From TMED108 sp036166415 (GTDB lineage Bacteria > Fidelibacterota > Marinisomatia > Marinisomatales > TCS55), in NCBI GenBank assembly GCA_036166415.1, contig JAYZHP010000085.1, positions 1-8,358 on the forward strand: 8,358 nucleotides of DNA, written 5' to 3'. Below, one piece after another: positions 1-5,927 of the stretch. The notes under the pieces were generated by a model, which was not told the DNA's origin, did not search any database, and worked only from the letters and a program-made list of their open reading frames with translations. Position numbers and translations under genes: made by a program. The stretch's first letter is position 1. Every line of letters starts with the position of its first letter.

Positions 1-270
1 AGTCTTCTGGTTCCTTGGCAGATTAATAATCGCCCCAAACCTGAGAATTTTTTAATTAATGGTAATCCAGTATCTGAAATGGATTTCTATGAAGTCAAAA
101 AAGATTATTATTGGGCTATGGGTGACAATAGAGATGATAGTTTAGATTCTAGATATTGGGGTTTTATTCCTCGTGATTACATATTGGGTGAAGCATTATT
201 TTCATGGTTTTCTCTAAATTTAAATACTGGATTTCCAAGATTTAATCGAATTGGCAATGTTATTCAATAG
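1..270 (+). CDS. lepB: Type I signal peptidase (leader peptidase), C-terminal part
   Basis: Type I signal peptidases cut signal peptides from exported proteins at the outer face of the inner membrane, using a Ser/Lys catalytic pair. The reading frame is open from base 1 and ends at the TAG at 268-270, leaving 89 residues. Bases 118-165 encode the conserved box E, MGDNRDDSLDSRYWG, followed by GFIPRDYILGEALF and a closing segment ending in RFNRIGNVIQ; both are typical of the C-terminus of this family. The catalytic Ser and Lys and the N-terminal membrane anchor lie upstream of the window and cannot be checked. The gene is partial because the window cuts it; nothing suggests it is broken. Assignment from box E is firm. 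The symbol lepB (sipX in some lineages) is by family only. Confidence 0.93.
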   Translation, partial: SLLVPWQINNRPKPENFLINGNPVSEMDFYEVKKDYYWAMGDNRDDSLDSRYWGFIPRDYILGEALFSWFSLNLNTGFPRFNRIGNVIQ

Positions 271-273
271 AGC

Positions 274-303
274 TTGACTAGCAGAAAATTGAAATTGTAT
301 TTT
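274..303 (+). promoter_or_regulatory. Probable sigma70-type promoter for the small-gene unit
   Basis: TTGACT at 274-279 and TATTTT at 298-303 are separated by 18 bases, just after the signal peptidase stop and 29 bases before the next start codon. The -35 box matches the consensus at five of six bases and the -10 box at four of six. It would drive the secreted-protein gene and probably the three genes after it. No terminator is visible between the signal peptidase gene and this site, so read-through from upstream is also possible. Confidence 0.45.
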
Positions 304-332
304 GCCTTAATAAATAAACCGAACAATTAACA

Positions 333-1070
333 ATGAAAAGACTTATACTTATTACATTATTATTACAAACCGCTTGGTCTCAAGAGGATACAACTTCTGT
401 TTCATCATTAAATGAGCCCGTAGATAGCGTTGGAGTTGATAGCTTAGACCAATCTTCTGCATTGATCGCAGATACCCAGCAAGCTGCCGTTCTTGATCCT
501 TCCATTCCTTTAACTTTAGATGTTGGATATAAAGGGTTTTTATGGGGTAGTCCATCTAATATGGATATAGTTACTAATTTTGCTCAAATTGATTTAGATG
601 ATAGTCTTTCTTTAAATAAGTCCTATGTTGGAAAGCTAGGACCTGATTCAGCGATGGTTCATTATTTTTTTGCTGATAGTGGATTTTGGAAAGTAGAAAT
701 TGATTTTTATATTGAAACACATCGTGTAGAAAAACATATACAAGACTTTCTAAGACATGAAAAAAATATTTCTGAGGTTTATGGCCCTCCATCAAAAATT
801 AACCATAAAGAATCTGGTGTATCTAGCTCCTACTCAAACTTACTTGACCAAAAATTTTCTAATGCATTTTATAGATCTACCTGGAAGGCTAATCCTGCCG
901 TTATAGAATTGTATTTAAATTCATCGGTTCTTATGCCGAAAACAGAATTATCGATTTTCTCTGGTAACTATAGCGTTTTGAAACTTGTTTATTATAATCC
1001 AGATTATATGCATTCTTCGAAACCAGCTCCAGAACCTGAAGTATTGCCATCAATTTTTGAAATATATTAA
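333..1070 (+). CDS. Secreted protein of unknown function with N-terminal signal peptide
   Basis: A 245-residue protein whose family I do not recognise. Residues 1-16 (MKRLILITLLLQTAWS) form a clear signal peptide, with likely cleavage before QE. Residues 17-55 are a Ser/Asp/Thr-rich linker without hydrophobic stretches. The folded part begins near residue 60 with DVGYKGFLWGSPSNMD. A second block near residues 139-155 has the pattern FLRHEKNISEVYGPPSK. The G-x-x-WG start followed by a YGPP-type helix cap recalls small periplasmic proteins of unknown function, but I cannot name a family. The tail is proline-rich (PAPEPEVLPS). There are no further membrane segments, so a periplasmic or surface location is likely. 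The ATG at 333 has only a weak ribosome site but gives a complete signal peptide. It is the first gene after the 274-303 promoter and runs directly into the lipoprotein gene. Confidence 0.75.
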   Translation: MKRLILITLLLQTAWSQEDTTSVSSLNEPVDSVGVDSLDQSSALIADTQQAAVLDPSIPLTLDVGYKGFLWGSPSNMDIVTNFAQIDLDDSLSLNKSYVGKLGPDSAMVHYFFADSGFWKVEIDFYIETHRVEKHIQDFLRHEKNISEVYGPPSKINHKESGVSSSYSNLLDQKFSNAFYRSTWKANPAVIELYLNSSVLMPKTELSIFSGNYSVLKLVYYNPDYMHSSKPAPEPEVLPSIFEIY

Positions 1071-1075
1071 TTAAT

Positions 1076-1531
1076 CTGATATTAAATATATTTACCAAGC
1101 TTTTATTTGTATCGTTAATTAGCTTATCCTGTGCCACCAATCCAAGAATGGTTCGATACTATGATTATTTTCTACCAAAGGATAGGGTATTGAATGAATG
1201 TAGGGAAATATTACTATCTCTTGACTACGACATAGATATTTATGCACCTGAAAGCTTTGCTTTAAGTACAAAATCAATTAGGATTAGAAGAACCTTAAGA
1301 AGATATGATTATGTCGTATTTATTCAAGTCACAGATAAAATTGAAGTGCATATATCAGCTAGTAGGAGTATTTTTCGAAGAGGATCTGAGTCAAATGTTG
1401 GTAAATATGATTTAATTATTCAACAAAATGAAGATAGGATTCCATTATCATTACAGAGAAAAATTTATGACCCAATTAACAGAGCGTTTAATAATAAATT
1501 TAAAAGAAAAAATAAAATCTCATTTTATTAG
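1076..1531 (+). CDS. Probable lipoprotein of unknown function; start codon uncertain
   Basis: The first ATG is at 1148 and gives 127 residues beginning MVRYYDYFLPKDRV. The same frame is open upstream back to a TGA at 1058-1060, and bases 1097-1138 encode KLLFVSLISLSCAT, which looks like a lipoprotein signal: a Lys, a hydrophobic run, then a lipobox-like SLSC with the Cys codon at 1130-1132. This region contains no ATG, GTG or TTG. CTG at 1076 (used here), ATT at 1070 or ATA at 1079 are the possible starts. The mature protein would be about 133 residues: a short linker, then one small mixed alpha/beta-looking domain (LNECREILLSLDYDIDIY, then beta-like segments) with a basic tail. Family not recognised. 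If the lipoprotein reading is wrong, the gene is a cytoplasmic protein of 127 residues starting at 1148, where no ribosome site is visible. The gene overlaps or abuts the preceding one, which fits translational coupling. Confidence 0.65.
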   Translation: MILNIFTKLLFVSLISLSCATNPRMVRYYDYFLPKDRVLNECREILLSLDYDIDIYAPESFALSTKSIRIRRTLRRYDYVVFIQVTDKIEVHISASRSIFRRGSESNVGKYDLIIQQNEDRIPLSLQRKIYDPINRAFNNKFKRKNKISFY

Positions 1532-1594
1532 AAAAAAACTTTATTAATTTCACGTTCTTATTTTTAGTTTAGAGTGTTAATTTGAAATAATTCT

Positions 1595-1933
1595 ATGAGT
1601 ATTGATTTTAGTAAAAAAGAACAAAGAGAAGGTTATCTTCAAAATAAGCTAGACGATCTACTGGATGGCATTAATGCATCTTATGGACAGTCTTTACTTG
1701 ATGAGTTGATGATTAGGCTTGAAGCAACAATAGATGATTTTAATAAAGAAGTTGATGATTTAATGGATTCACTTAAAAAGAGTTCTGATGAAAAAGAGAA
1801 ATTGTTGCAGCAAATCAAATCTGGTGAAGTGGATAACACGCAAGATGATAAACTCACAGGTGATGGCGAAGAAGCAGCTGGCGAAAAAACCGAGCTTAGT
1901 GAGTGGGAAAAAAGATTAGAAGGCATAAGTTAA
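1595..1933 (+). CDS. Small acidic coiled-coil protein, unknown function
   Basis: A 112-residue protein with no signal peptide or membrane segment, so probably cytoplasmic. Residues 1-30 are helical and charged (FSKKEQREGYLQNKLDDLLD). Residues 35-78 have heptad-like spacing of Leu, Ile and Val in a helix rich in Asp, Glu and Lys, which looks like a coiled coil. Residues 79-102 are an acidic, Gly/Asp/Glu-rich flexible linker, and the end is a short amphipathic helix (LSEWEKRLEGIS). I do not recognise a family. The ATG at 1595 is chosen because the only earlier in-frame candidate, GTG at 1574, reaches a stop within four codons. The next gene begins 13 bases after the stop and also encodes a coiled coil, so the two products may act together; that is an inference from position and shape only. 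Confidence 0.7.
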   Translation: MSIDFSKKEQREGYLQNKLDDLLDGINASYGQSLLDELMIRLEATIDDFNKEVDDLMDSLKKSSDEKEKLLQQIKSGEVDNTQDDKLTGDGEEAAGEKTELSEWEKRLEGIS

Positions 1934-1946
1934 ATTAGAGGAAACG

Positions 1947-2438
1947 ATGAACGTTAAGGATAAAATTATTTTTGGGTTACTTGGTGTTTTGTTAATAGGT
2001 GGTGTTTATTTTCAATTAATGGCTGGTGATATGAAGTCTCGAATGACAGAATTAAACACTAATGATTCAGAGCATCTTGATGTAATTGATAAGGAATTTA
2101 GAGAAGGATTAAGGCAATTTGACTTGAAATTTGAAGGTAGAGGTAAGCATATAAGAAAAGCGCAGGAAGATATAATTTCAAATACAAACCTAATCAATGA
2201 GAAGGCCAATCAATTATCAGATAATATTGAGGAAGTACAATACAATTTAGATGAGTATAGTCGACTTACTAATAAAAAAATTGATCGTACCAATAATGAT
2301 GTTGCAGATTTACAAGATAGTTTTGACAGTCAAAGAAGATTAACAAAAAGAAAATTGTCTGATCTTGAACAGTCGATTACACAGCTAACTAATCGAGTTA
2401 AAGAATTAGAAGATCCCGAAAAAGACAAGAAGAAGTAA
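1947..2438 (+). CDS. Single-pass membrane protein with long coiled coil, unknown function
   Basis: A 163-residue protein. Residues 7-26 (IIFGLLGVLLIGGVYFQLMA) form one membrane helix behind a short basic N-terminus. The rest is almost wholly charged and helical. Residues about 40-155 carry heptad-like hydrophobic spacing interrupted by Asn and Asp, ending in a Lys-rich tail (DPEKDKKK). There is no Cys lipobox, so it is an anchored membrane protein rather than a lipoprotein. Lys residues on the short N-terminal side suggest N-in topology with the coiled coil in the periplasm, but the many charges on both sides make this uncertain. Start choice is good: AGAGG at 1936-1940 lies 6 bases before the ATG. 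Last gene of its unit, followed by an intrinsic terminator. Family not recognised; the shape recalls spacer or tether proteins of the envelope. Confidence 0.75.
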   Translation: MNVKDKIIFGLLGVLLIGGVYFQLMAGDMKSRMTELNTNDSEHLDVIDKEFREGLRQFDLKFEGRGKHIRKAQEDIISNTNLINEKANQLSDNIEEVQYNLDEYSRLTNKKIDRTNNDVADLQDSFDSQRRLTKRKLSDLEQSITQLTNRVKELEDPEKDKKK

Positions 2439-2453
2439 AATAAGTTTATTTTA

Positions 2454-2484
2454 AAAAAAAAGTCGCTTAATGCGACTTTTTTTT
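2454..2484 (+). terminator. Strong intrinsic terminator ending the small-gene unit
   Basis: A perfect hairpin: 2454-2466 (eight A then GTCGC) pairs with 2472-2484 (GCGAC then eight T) around the loop TTAAT. The T run on the 3' side makes it a textbook rho-independent terminator on the + strand. The matching A run would give a T run on the - strand too, so it may work both ways. It lies 15 bases after the stop of the membrane coiled-coil gene. Confidence 0.92.
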
Positions 2485-2527
2485 ATACCCACCTCAAATA
2501 AACCTTTAAGTATCCATAATAATTACG

Positions 2528-2549
2528 TATCCAAATTAATTTTTGGATA
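2528..2549. repeat. Inverted repeat, 8-bp perfect arms
   Basis: TATCCAAA at 2528-2535 and TTTGGATA at 2542-2549 are perfect inverted copies separated by six bases (TTAATT). It has no T run right after the second arm, so it is more like a protein-binding site than a terminator. An extra half-site-like GTATCCA lies about 16 bases upstream. Confidence 0.5.
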
Positions 2550-2592
2550 TTAAACCCTATGTAAAACTCTTTAATTCATACCCAAAACAGGT

Positions 2593-2621
2593 AATAATTG
2601 CAAATAATTGTATCACAATTA
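2593..2621. promoter_or_regulatory. Operator-like element: 10-bp tandem repeat overlapping a 17-bp palindrome
   Basis: AATAATTGCA (2593-2602) is followed directly by AATAATTGTA (2603-2612), a tandem repeat with one change and a spacing of one DNA helical turn. The second copy runs into a perfect palindrome, TAATTGT (2605-2611), ATC, ACAATTA (2615-2621). Phased half-sites beside a palindrome are typical of binding sites for dimeric regulators. The site lies about 90 bases upstream of the structured RNA block. The regulator cannot be named. In AT-rich DNA short palindromes do occur by chance, so this is tentative. Confidence 0.35.
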
Positions 2622-2713
2622 AAGTAAATTATATTTATAGCTAAATCTAAATATATTTGAATATATATTAATATATTTAAAGTATTATATAAATATTTAT
2701 AGGGAAAGAAAAT

Positions 2714-2817
2714 GGGGTAGTGTTCACAAAGACCTCGGAACCGAGTGAACGCCTACCCCTTCCACATACCAAAGGTACCAAGCCAGCACCTTGATGGGTT
2801 AAAGTAAAAGTTTAACG
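2714..2817 (+). ncRNA. Candidate structured non-coding RNA, family unknown
   Basis: A block of roughly half G+C stands out in flanks that are almost all A and T, the usual sign of a structural RNA in an AT-rich genome. It has no coding potential: the ATG at its edge is followed by one codon and TAG. Three stems can be drawn. GGGGTAG (2714-2720) pairs with CTACCCC (2753-2759), and inside it GTTCAC (2722-2727) pairs with GTGAAC (2745-2750), capped by a small TCG/CGA hairpin. Next, either TACC/GGTA (2768-2778) or AAGGT/ACCTT (2773-2793) forms. Finally GTTAAA (2799-2804) pairs with TTTAAC (2812-2817). GGGT at 2797-2800 could also pair with ACCC at 2755-2758, allowing a switch or pseudoknot. I see no hallmark of SRP RNA, tmRNA, RNase P RNA, 6S RNA or 5S rRNA. 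Strand is inferred; the first hairpin also folds on the - strand, where it is followed by ATTTTCTTT. Confidence 0.55.
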
Positions 2818-2824
2818 ATTAAAA

Positions 2825-2874
2825 ATGCAAGTTTTTTATATTATTTTATTTTTTGGCTATTTTACTAAAATTTG
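2825..2874. terminator. Possible weak terminator between convergent RNA genes
   Basis: TGCAAGTTTT (2825-2834 region) can pair with AAAATTTGCA (2866-2875 region) across a loop of about 30 AT-rich bases, with one G-U pair when read on the + strand. Read on the - strand, the stem has one A-C mismatch but is followed by TTTTTAA, as expected for the end of the tRNA-Leu transcript. The long loop makes it a poor terminator on either strand. Confidence 0.25.
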
Positions 2875-2887
2875 CAAAATATTTAAG

Positions 2888-2969
2888 TGCCGGAGGGGGG
2901 ACTCGAACCCCCACACCTTGCGATACGCGAGTTTGAGTCGCGCGCGTCTACCAATTCCGCCACCCCGGC
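2888..2969 (-). tRNA. tRNA-Leu, anticodon CAA
   Basis: Reads UUG codons. On the - strand the acceptor 5' strand GCCGGGG pairs with CTCCGGC (one G-U pair). The D arm has GGCGGAATTGGTAGAC, the anticodon stem is CGCGA/TCGCG around the loop CTCAAAC (anticodon CAA), a long variable arm follows as expected for a class II tRNA, and the T arm is GGGGG TTCGAGT CCCCC. The discriminator base is A. The CCA end is not encoded: the next bases are CTT, so CCA must be added by nucleotidyltransferase. It is the only gene on the - strand here, with its own promoter at 2995-3024, and it points toward the structured RNA block. Confidence 0.97.
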
Positions 2970-2994
2970 ATATATTCTATAGAGTTTGTTAAAT

Positions 2995-3024
2995 AAATTA
3001 TTAGGATTTTTACTCTGAAGTCAA
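2995..3024 (-). promoter_or_regulatory. Promoter of tRNA-Leu
   Basis: On the - strand TTGACT (complement of 3019-3024) and TAATTT (complement of 2995-3000) are separated by 18 bases. Transcription would start near 2987, about 18 bases before the mature tRNA 5' end, a normal short tRNA leader. The same TTGACT -35 box with 18-base spacing is seen at the 274-303 promoter, which gives mutual support. It lies back to back with the acyl-CoA ligase gene. Confidence 0.55.
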
Positions 3025-3123
3025 GTACTGAGAATTGATTAATGATTTAAATTAAACTATATTCTTATAAGTTGAATTTCAAGTTTTGGTTGAATGTGTA
3101 CAATCAAATATTAGGAGATGATT

Positions 3124-4899
3124 ATGATCACACCTCAAATTTTATTAGAAAATGCAAAAAAATACCCAACTGAGCCTGCTCTATCTATTAAAGATTCCGA
3201 TGGAAAATGGCAAACAGACTCTTGGGACCAATTCTACAATATAACTGAATCTATAGCTAAATCCTTATTCGCCTATGGTGTTGAAAAAAACGACAAGGTA
3301 AGTATTTATAGTTATAATAGGAGAGAATGGAGCGCCTGTTATTCAGCCGTACAATTAATAAATGGTGTTTCTGTAGGTGTTTATCATACTTGCTCATCTA
3401 GTGAAGTTGAGTGGATTGTGGGTAATTCAGAATCTAAAATCGTCTTCCTAGGAAATAACCCAAACGATGGAGATGAAAACGATAAAATGCCTAACCATAG
3501 ATTATTACAAGTTCTGGATAAATTAGATAATGTAGAATTAGTTGTAACAATGAATGGGGTAGAAAAATTAAATCATCAAAAAATAATTTCTTGGGATAAA
3601 TTTATTGAAAAAGGGAAAGATATCAATTCAGATGCAGTTATGGATCGATGCAATAAAATAGATAAAAAGGATACCTGTTCTTTAATCTATACTTCTGGAA
3701 CAACAGGAAATCCAAAGGGAGTAGAATTATCATTTGATAATTGGTCCTTTGCGCTTTCATCAACATCAGAAATGTTAAAATTTAACCAAGGTGAATTATA
3801 TGTGTCTTGGCTACCAGGAGCTCATGTATTTGGCCAATTAGTTGACTGTCATTTTTGGGTAAAAAGGGCTATGCATATGCATATCGTAGACAGCCCTTTA
3901 AATACAGTAGACTATGCAAAAGAAATCCAACCGCACCTTTTTATTTCCGTTCCCCGAATTTATGAAAAAGTTTATTCGAATCTAAAATCAGCTATTGACT
4001 CAAAGGCGATCTTAAAGATTGGACTTAAAATACCAGGCCTATCATCAATATTTAAGAAAAAACTTAAAGAAGCAGCAGGATTCAGTAATCTAAAATTTGC
4101 AATAACAGGCGCCGCACCCATAAATCCAGATATTTTAAAATTATTTCAATTTCTAGGTATTCCGTTATTTGAGGGTTGGGGTTTAACTGAAACTACAGCT
4201 GGAGCAACTTTAAATTACGCAAATAATAATAAAATTGGTTCAGTTGGTAAGCCATTGCCAAATACTGAGATAAAAGTAGCTGATGATGGAGAATTACTTG
4301 TTAAAGGTGATCACATTATGAAGGGATATTATAATAACGCAGAAGCTACAGCGAAAGAAATAGTAGGTGAATGGTTTCATACTGGCGATGTTGGAAAAGT
4401 AGATGAGGATGGATACGTATATATTACAGGAAGGAAAAAAGAGATTTATGTAAGCTCCGCTGGTAAAAATATTGCCCCATTAGTGATTGAAGAAACAATG
4501 AAATCCATACCTTTGGTTTCACAATGCTTTTTAGTTGGCGATAATAAAAAATATTGTTCCGCACTATTATCCCTAGATGTTGGAGTTATTTTAAGGGATA
4601 AAGTAAAAATAGATGCACAAAAAATTCCAAAAGATCCAGCTCTTCAAATAAAAATGCTTGAGGAGAATTCTTTTACGCTTTCAGATTTTACTGAAAATAA
4701 AGATATTTTTTCAGAAGTTGAGCGTGAAGTTCAAAGGTTGAATAATGAATTTTCAAATCCTGAGCAAATCAAAAAGTTTGTAATACTACCAAGAGATTTT
4801 ACTATTGATGATGGGGAGCTAACACCAACATTAAAAATTCGCAGAAAACAAATTAACGATAATTGGTCTTCTGAAATAGATTCAATGTATTCAGAATAG
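3124..4899 (+). CDS. Long-chain fatty acid--CoA ligase (AMP-forming)
   Basis: Activates fatty acids in two steps: ATP plus fatty acid gives acyl-AMP, then CoA displaces AMP to give acyl-CoA. At 591 residues it has the normal length of the FadD15 / bubblegum-type long-chain family. Visible motifs: P-loop YTSGTTGNPKG (189-199); LPGAHVFGQ (about 230-238) at the usual LPLAHVF position; GWGLTETT (351-358); TGDVG with Asp 422; the hinge GRKKEIYVSSAGKNIAP (436-452); and LTPTLKIRRK with the likely catalytic Lys 571. No signal or membrane segment, so cytoplasmic or peripheral to the membrane. Start: AGGAG at 3113-3117 touches an in-frame ATG at 3118 but sits six bases before ATG 3124, so 3124 is preferred. 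gpsA follows after 4 bases. Chain-length preference cannot be read from sequence. Symbol left blank because fadD, fadD15 and lcfB are all used. Confidence 0.94.
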   Translation: MITPQILLENAKKYPTEPALSIKDSDGKWQTDSWDQFYNITESIAKSLFAYGVEKNDKVSIYSYNRREWSACYSAVQLINGVSVGVYHTCSSSEVEWIVGNSESKIVFLGNNPNDGDENDKMPNHRLLQVLDKLDNVELVVTMNGVEKLNHQKIISWDKFIEKGKDINSDAVMDRCNKIDKKDTCSLIYTSGTTGNPKGVELSFDNWSFALSSTSEMLKFNQGELYVSWLPGAHVFGQLVDCHFWVKRAMHMHIVDSPLNTVDYAKEIQPHLFISVPRIYEKVYSNLKSAIDSKAILKIGLKIPGLSSIFKKKLKEAAGFSNLKFAITGAAPINPDILKLFQFLGIPLFEGWGLTETTAGATLNYANNNKIGSVGKPLPNTEIKVADDGELLVKGDHIMKGYYNNAEATAKEIVGEWFHTGDVGKVDEDGYVYITGRKKEIYVSSAGKNIAPLVIEETMKSIPLVSQCFLVGDNKKYCSALLSLDVGVILRDKVKIDAQKIPKDPALQIKMLEENSFTLSDFTENKDIFSEVEREVQRLNNEFSNPEQIKKFVILPRDFTIDDGELTPTLKIRRKQINDNWSSEIDSMYSE

Positions 4900-4903
4900 A
4901 TGC

Positions 4904-5908
4904 ATGAATAAAATATTAGTACTAGGATGTGGCACATGGGGCAGCGCCATTGCTCAATCTTTATCAAATAATGCCCATTTGGTCACCATGTGGCACTATA
5001 ATAGGGATAAACTATTAAATTTTAATACAACCCGTATTCACCCAAATCTTCTAAACTTTACTTTTAACTCTAATATTAATTTTGATTACAATCTTGAGAA
5101 TTCATTATCTGATTCAGAAATAGTTGTAATAGCTACGCCATCTAGCTCTGTCAGGGATATTGTTGCTAAAATAAATCCTTATTTAAAAGATAATCAAATT
5201 ATAGTTAACACTGCAAAAGGGCTTGAAGCAAAATCATTATTAAGAATGAGCGAAGTGATTTCCGAGGAAGCTACTATAACCAATTTTGACAATATTGTAT
5301 CGTTATATGGGCCAAGTCATGCTGAAGAAGTAATCAATGAACAGCCAACCACATTGGTTTCAGCTTCAAAACATATAAAATTGGCTGAGAAAATTCAGTC
5401 TATTTTTTCATCTGATATATTACGTGTATATACAAATAAAGATATTATTGGAGTTGAGCTAGGTGGATCATTAAAGAATGTAATAGCTATAGCTACAGGA
5501 ATTTGCGATGGAATAGGTTTTGGCGATAATGCAAAAGCTGCTCTGATTACAAGAGGAATGGCTGAAATAATTAGGTTAGGTGAAAAAATGGGTGCATCAG
5601 CTTCCACATTTTCTGGATTAAGCGGTGTAGGTGATCTAATTGCAACTTGCTTAAGCAAACATAGCAGAAATAGATATGTTGGCGAATCAATTGGTGAAGG
5701 AAAGACTTTAGATGAAGTATTGAATTCTATGGAAATGATCGCAGAAGGTGTTAATACTGCGAAGGTTATAAATGATCTATCAATTAAGTACGATGTCGAT
5801 ATGCCAATTTCAAATGCCGTATATAAAATTTTATTTAATAATGACGATCCAAAAAAGATGGTCACTGACTTAATGAATAGGGATTTAGTTCAAGAAAAGA
5901 ATAATTAA
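4904..5908 (+). CDS. gpsA: Glycerol-3-phosphate dehydrogenase [NAD(P)+]
   Basis: Reduces dihydroxyacetone phosphate to sn-glycerol 3-phosphate, the backbone of phospholipids, in the cytoplasm. The 334 residues match the family length. Visible hallmarks: dinucleotide-binding GCGTWGSAIA (8-17), VVIATPSSSV (74-83), TAKGLE with Lys 105, LYGPSHAEE (134-142), GGSLKNVIAIATG (187-199) with the catalytic Lys 191, GFGDNAKAALITRG (205-218), and GDLIATCLSKHSRNR (243-257) with the substrate-binding Arg 255. The start is four bases after the acyl-CoA ligase stop, with no clear ribosome site, which fits translational coupling. A four-codon frame, ATG-CAT-GAA-TAA at 4900-4911, overlaps the start in another frame. 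The neighbour supplies activated fatty acids, so both inputs to phosphatidic acid synthesis sit together. tRNA-Arg begins 19 bases after the stop. Confidence 0.97.
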   Translation: MNKILVLGCGTWGSAIAQSLSNNAHLVTMWHYNRDKLLNFNTTRIHPNLLNFTFNSNINFDYNLENSLSDSEIVVIATPSSSVRDIVAKINPYLKDNQIIVNTAKGLEAKSLLRMSEVISEEATITNFDNIVSLYGPSHAEEVINEQPTTLVSASKHIKLAEKIQSIFSSDILRVYTNKDIIGVELGGSLKNVIAIATGICDGIGFGDNAKAALITRGMAEIIRLGEKMGASASTFSGLSGVGDLIATCLSKHSRNRYVGESIGEGKTLDEVLNSMEMIAEGVNTAKVINDLSIKYDVDMPISNAVYKILFNNDDPKKMVTDLMNRDLVQEKNN

Positions 5909-5927
5909 TATTCATAATTTTTATCAT

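Larger units (their letters stand above)
2485..2710. other. AT-rich gene-free stretch with operator-like repeats
   Basis: No reading frame of useful length and no terminator is seen here. Base composition becomes very AT-rich, and from 2640 to 2700 almost purely A and T with repeated AATATATTT-type palindromes. Two discrete symmetric elements are listed separately (2528-2549 and 2593-2621). GTATCCA occurs twice, near 2511 and 2527. The stretch ends just before the GC-rich RNA-like block at 2714, so it most likely holds that element's promoter. A -35-like TTGAAT at 2657-2662 is present, but the -10 cannot be chosen among many AT-rich candidates. Confidence 0.5.

Noticed and set aside
1681..1926. 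Ser-rich 81-codon - strand frame.
   Set aside because: Its Ser-rich content is what the reverse of Asp/Glu/Lys-rich coding sequence gives; it is a shadow of the coiled-coil gene.
2640..2700. Replication origin suggested by the AT-rich palindromic stretch.
   Set aside because: No DnaA-box cluster and no dnaA, dnaN or similar neighbour is seen; AT-rich promoter or spacer DNA is a simpler reading.
2714..2760. The first hairpin read as an intrinsic terminator on the - strand.
   Set aside because: The 3' side has only ATTTTCTTT, and the GC-rich block continues well beyond the hairpin with more stems, which a terminator would not need. It remains a lesser possibility.
2714..2817. SRP RNA, 5S rRNA or a ribozyme (HDV-like, hammerhead, twister).
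   Set aside because: The SRP GGAA-loop core, the 5S loop sequences, and the ribozyme core motifs are absent on both strands as far as I can read.
3118..3123. ATG at 3118 as the acyl-CoA ligase start.
   Set aside because: It directly touches the AGGAG site with no spacing; ATG 3124, six bases away from the site, is at the normal distance and in the same frame.
5395..5865. 156-codon open frame on the - strand inside gpsA.
   Set aside because: It is antisense to a well-conserved enzyme, its composition mirrors the gpsA codons, and it shows no domain or ribosome site.
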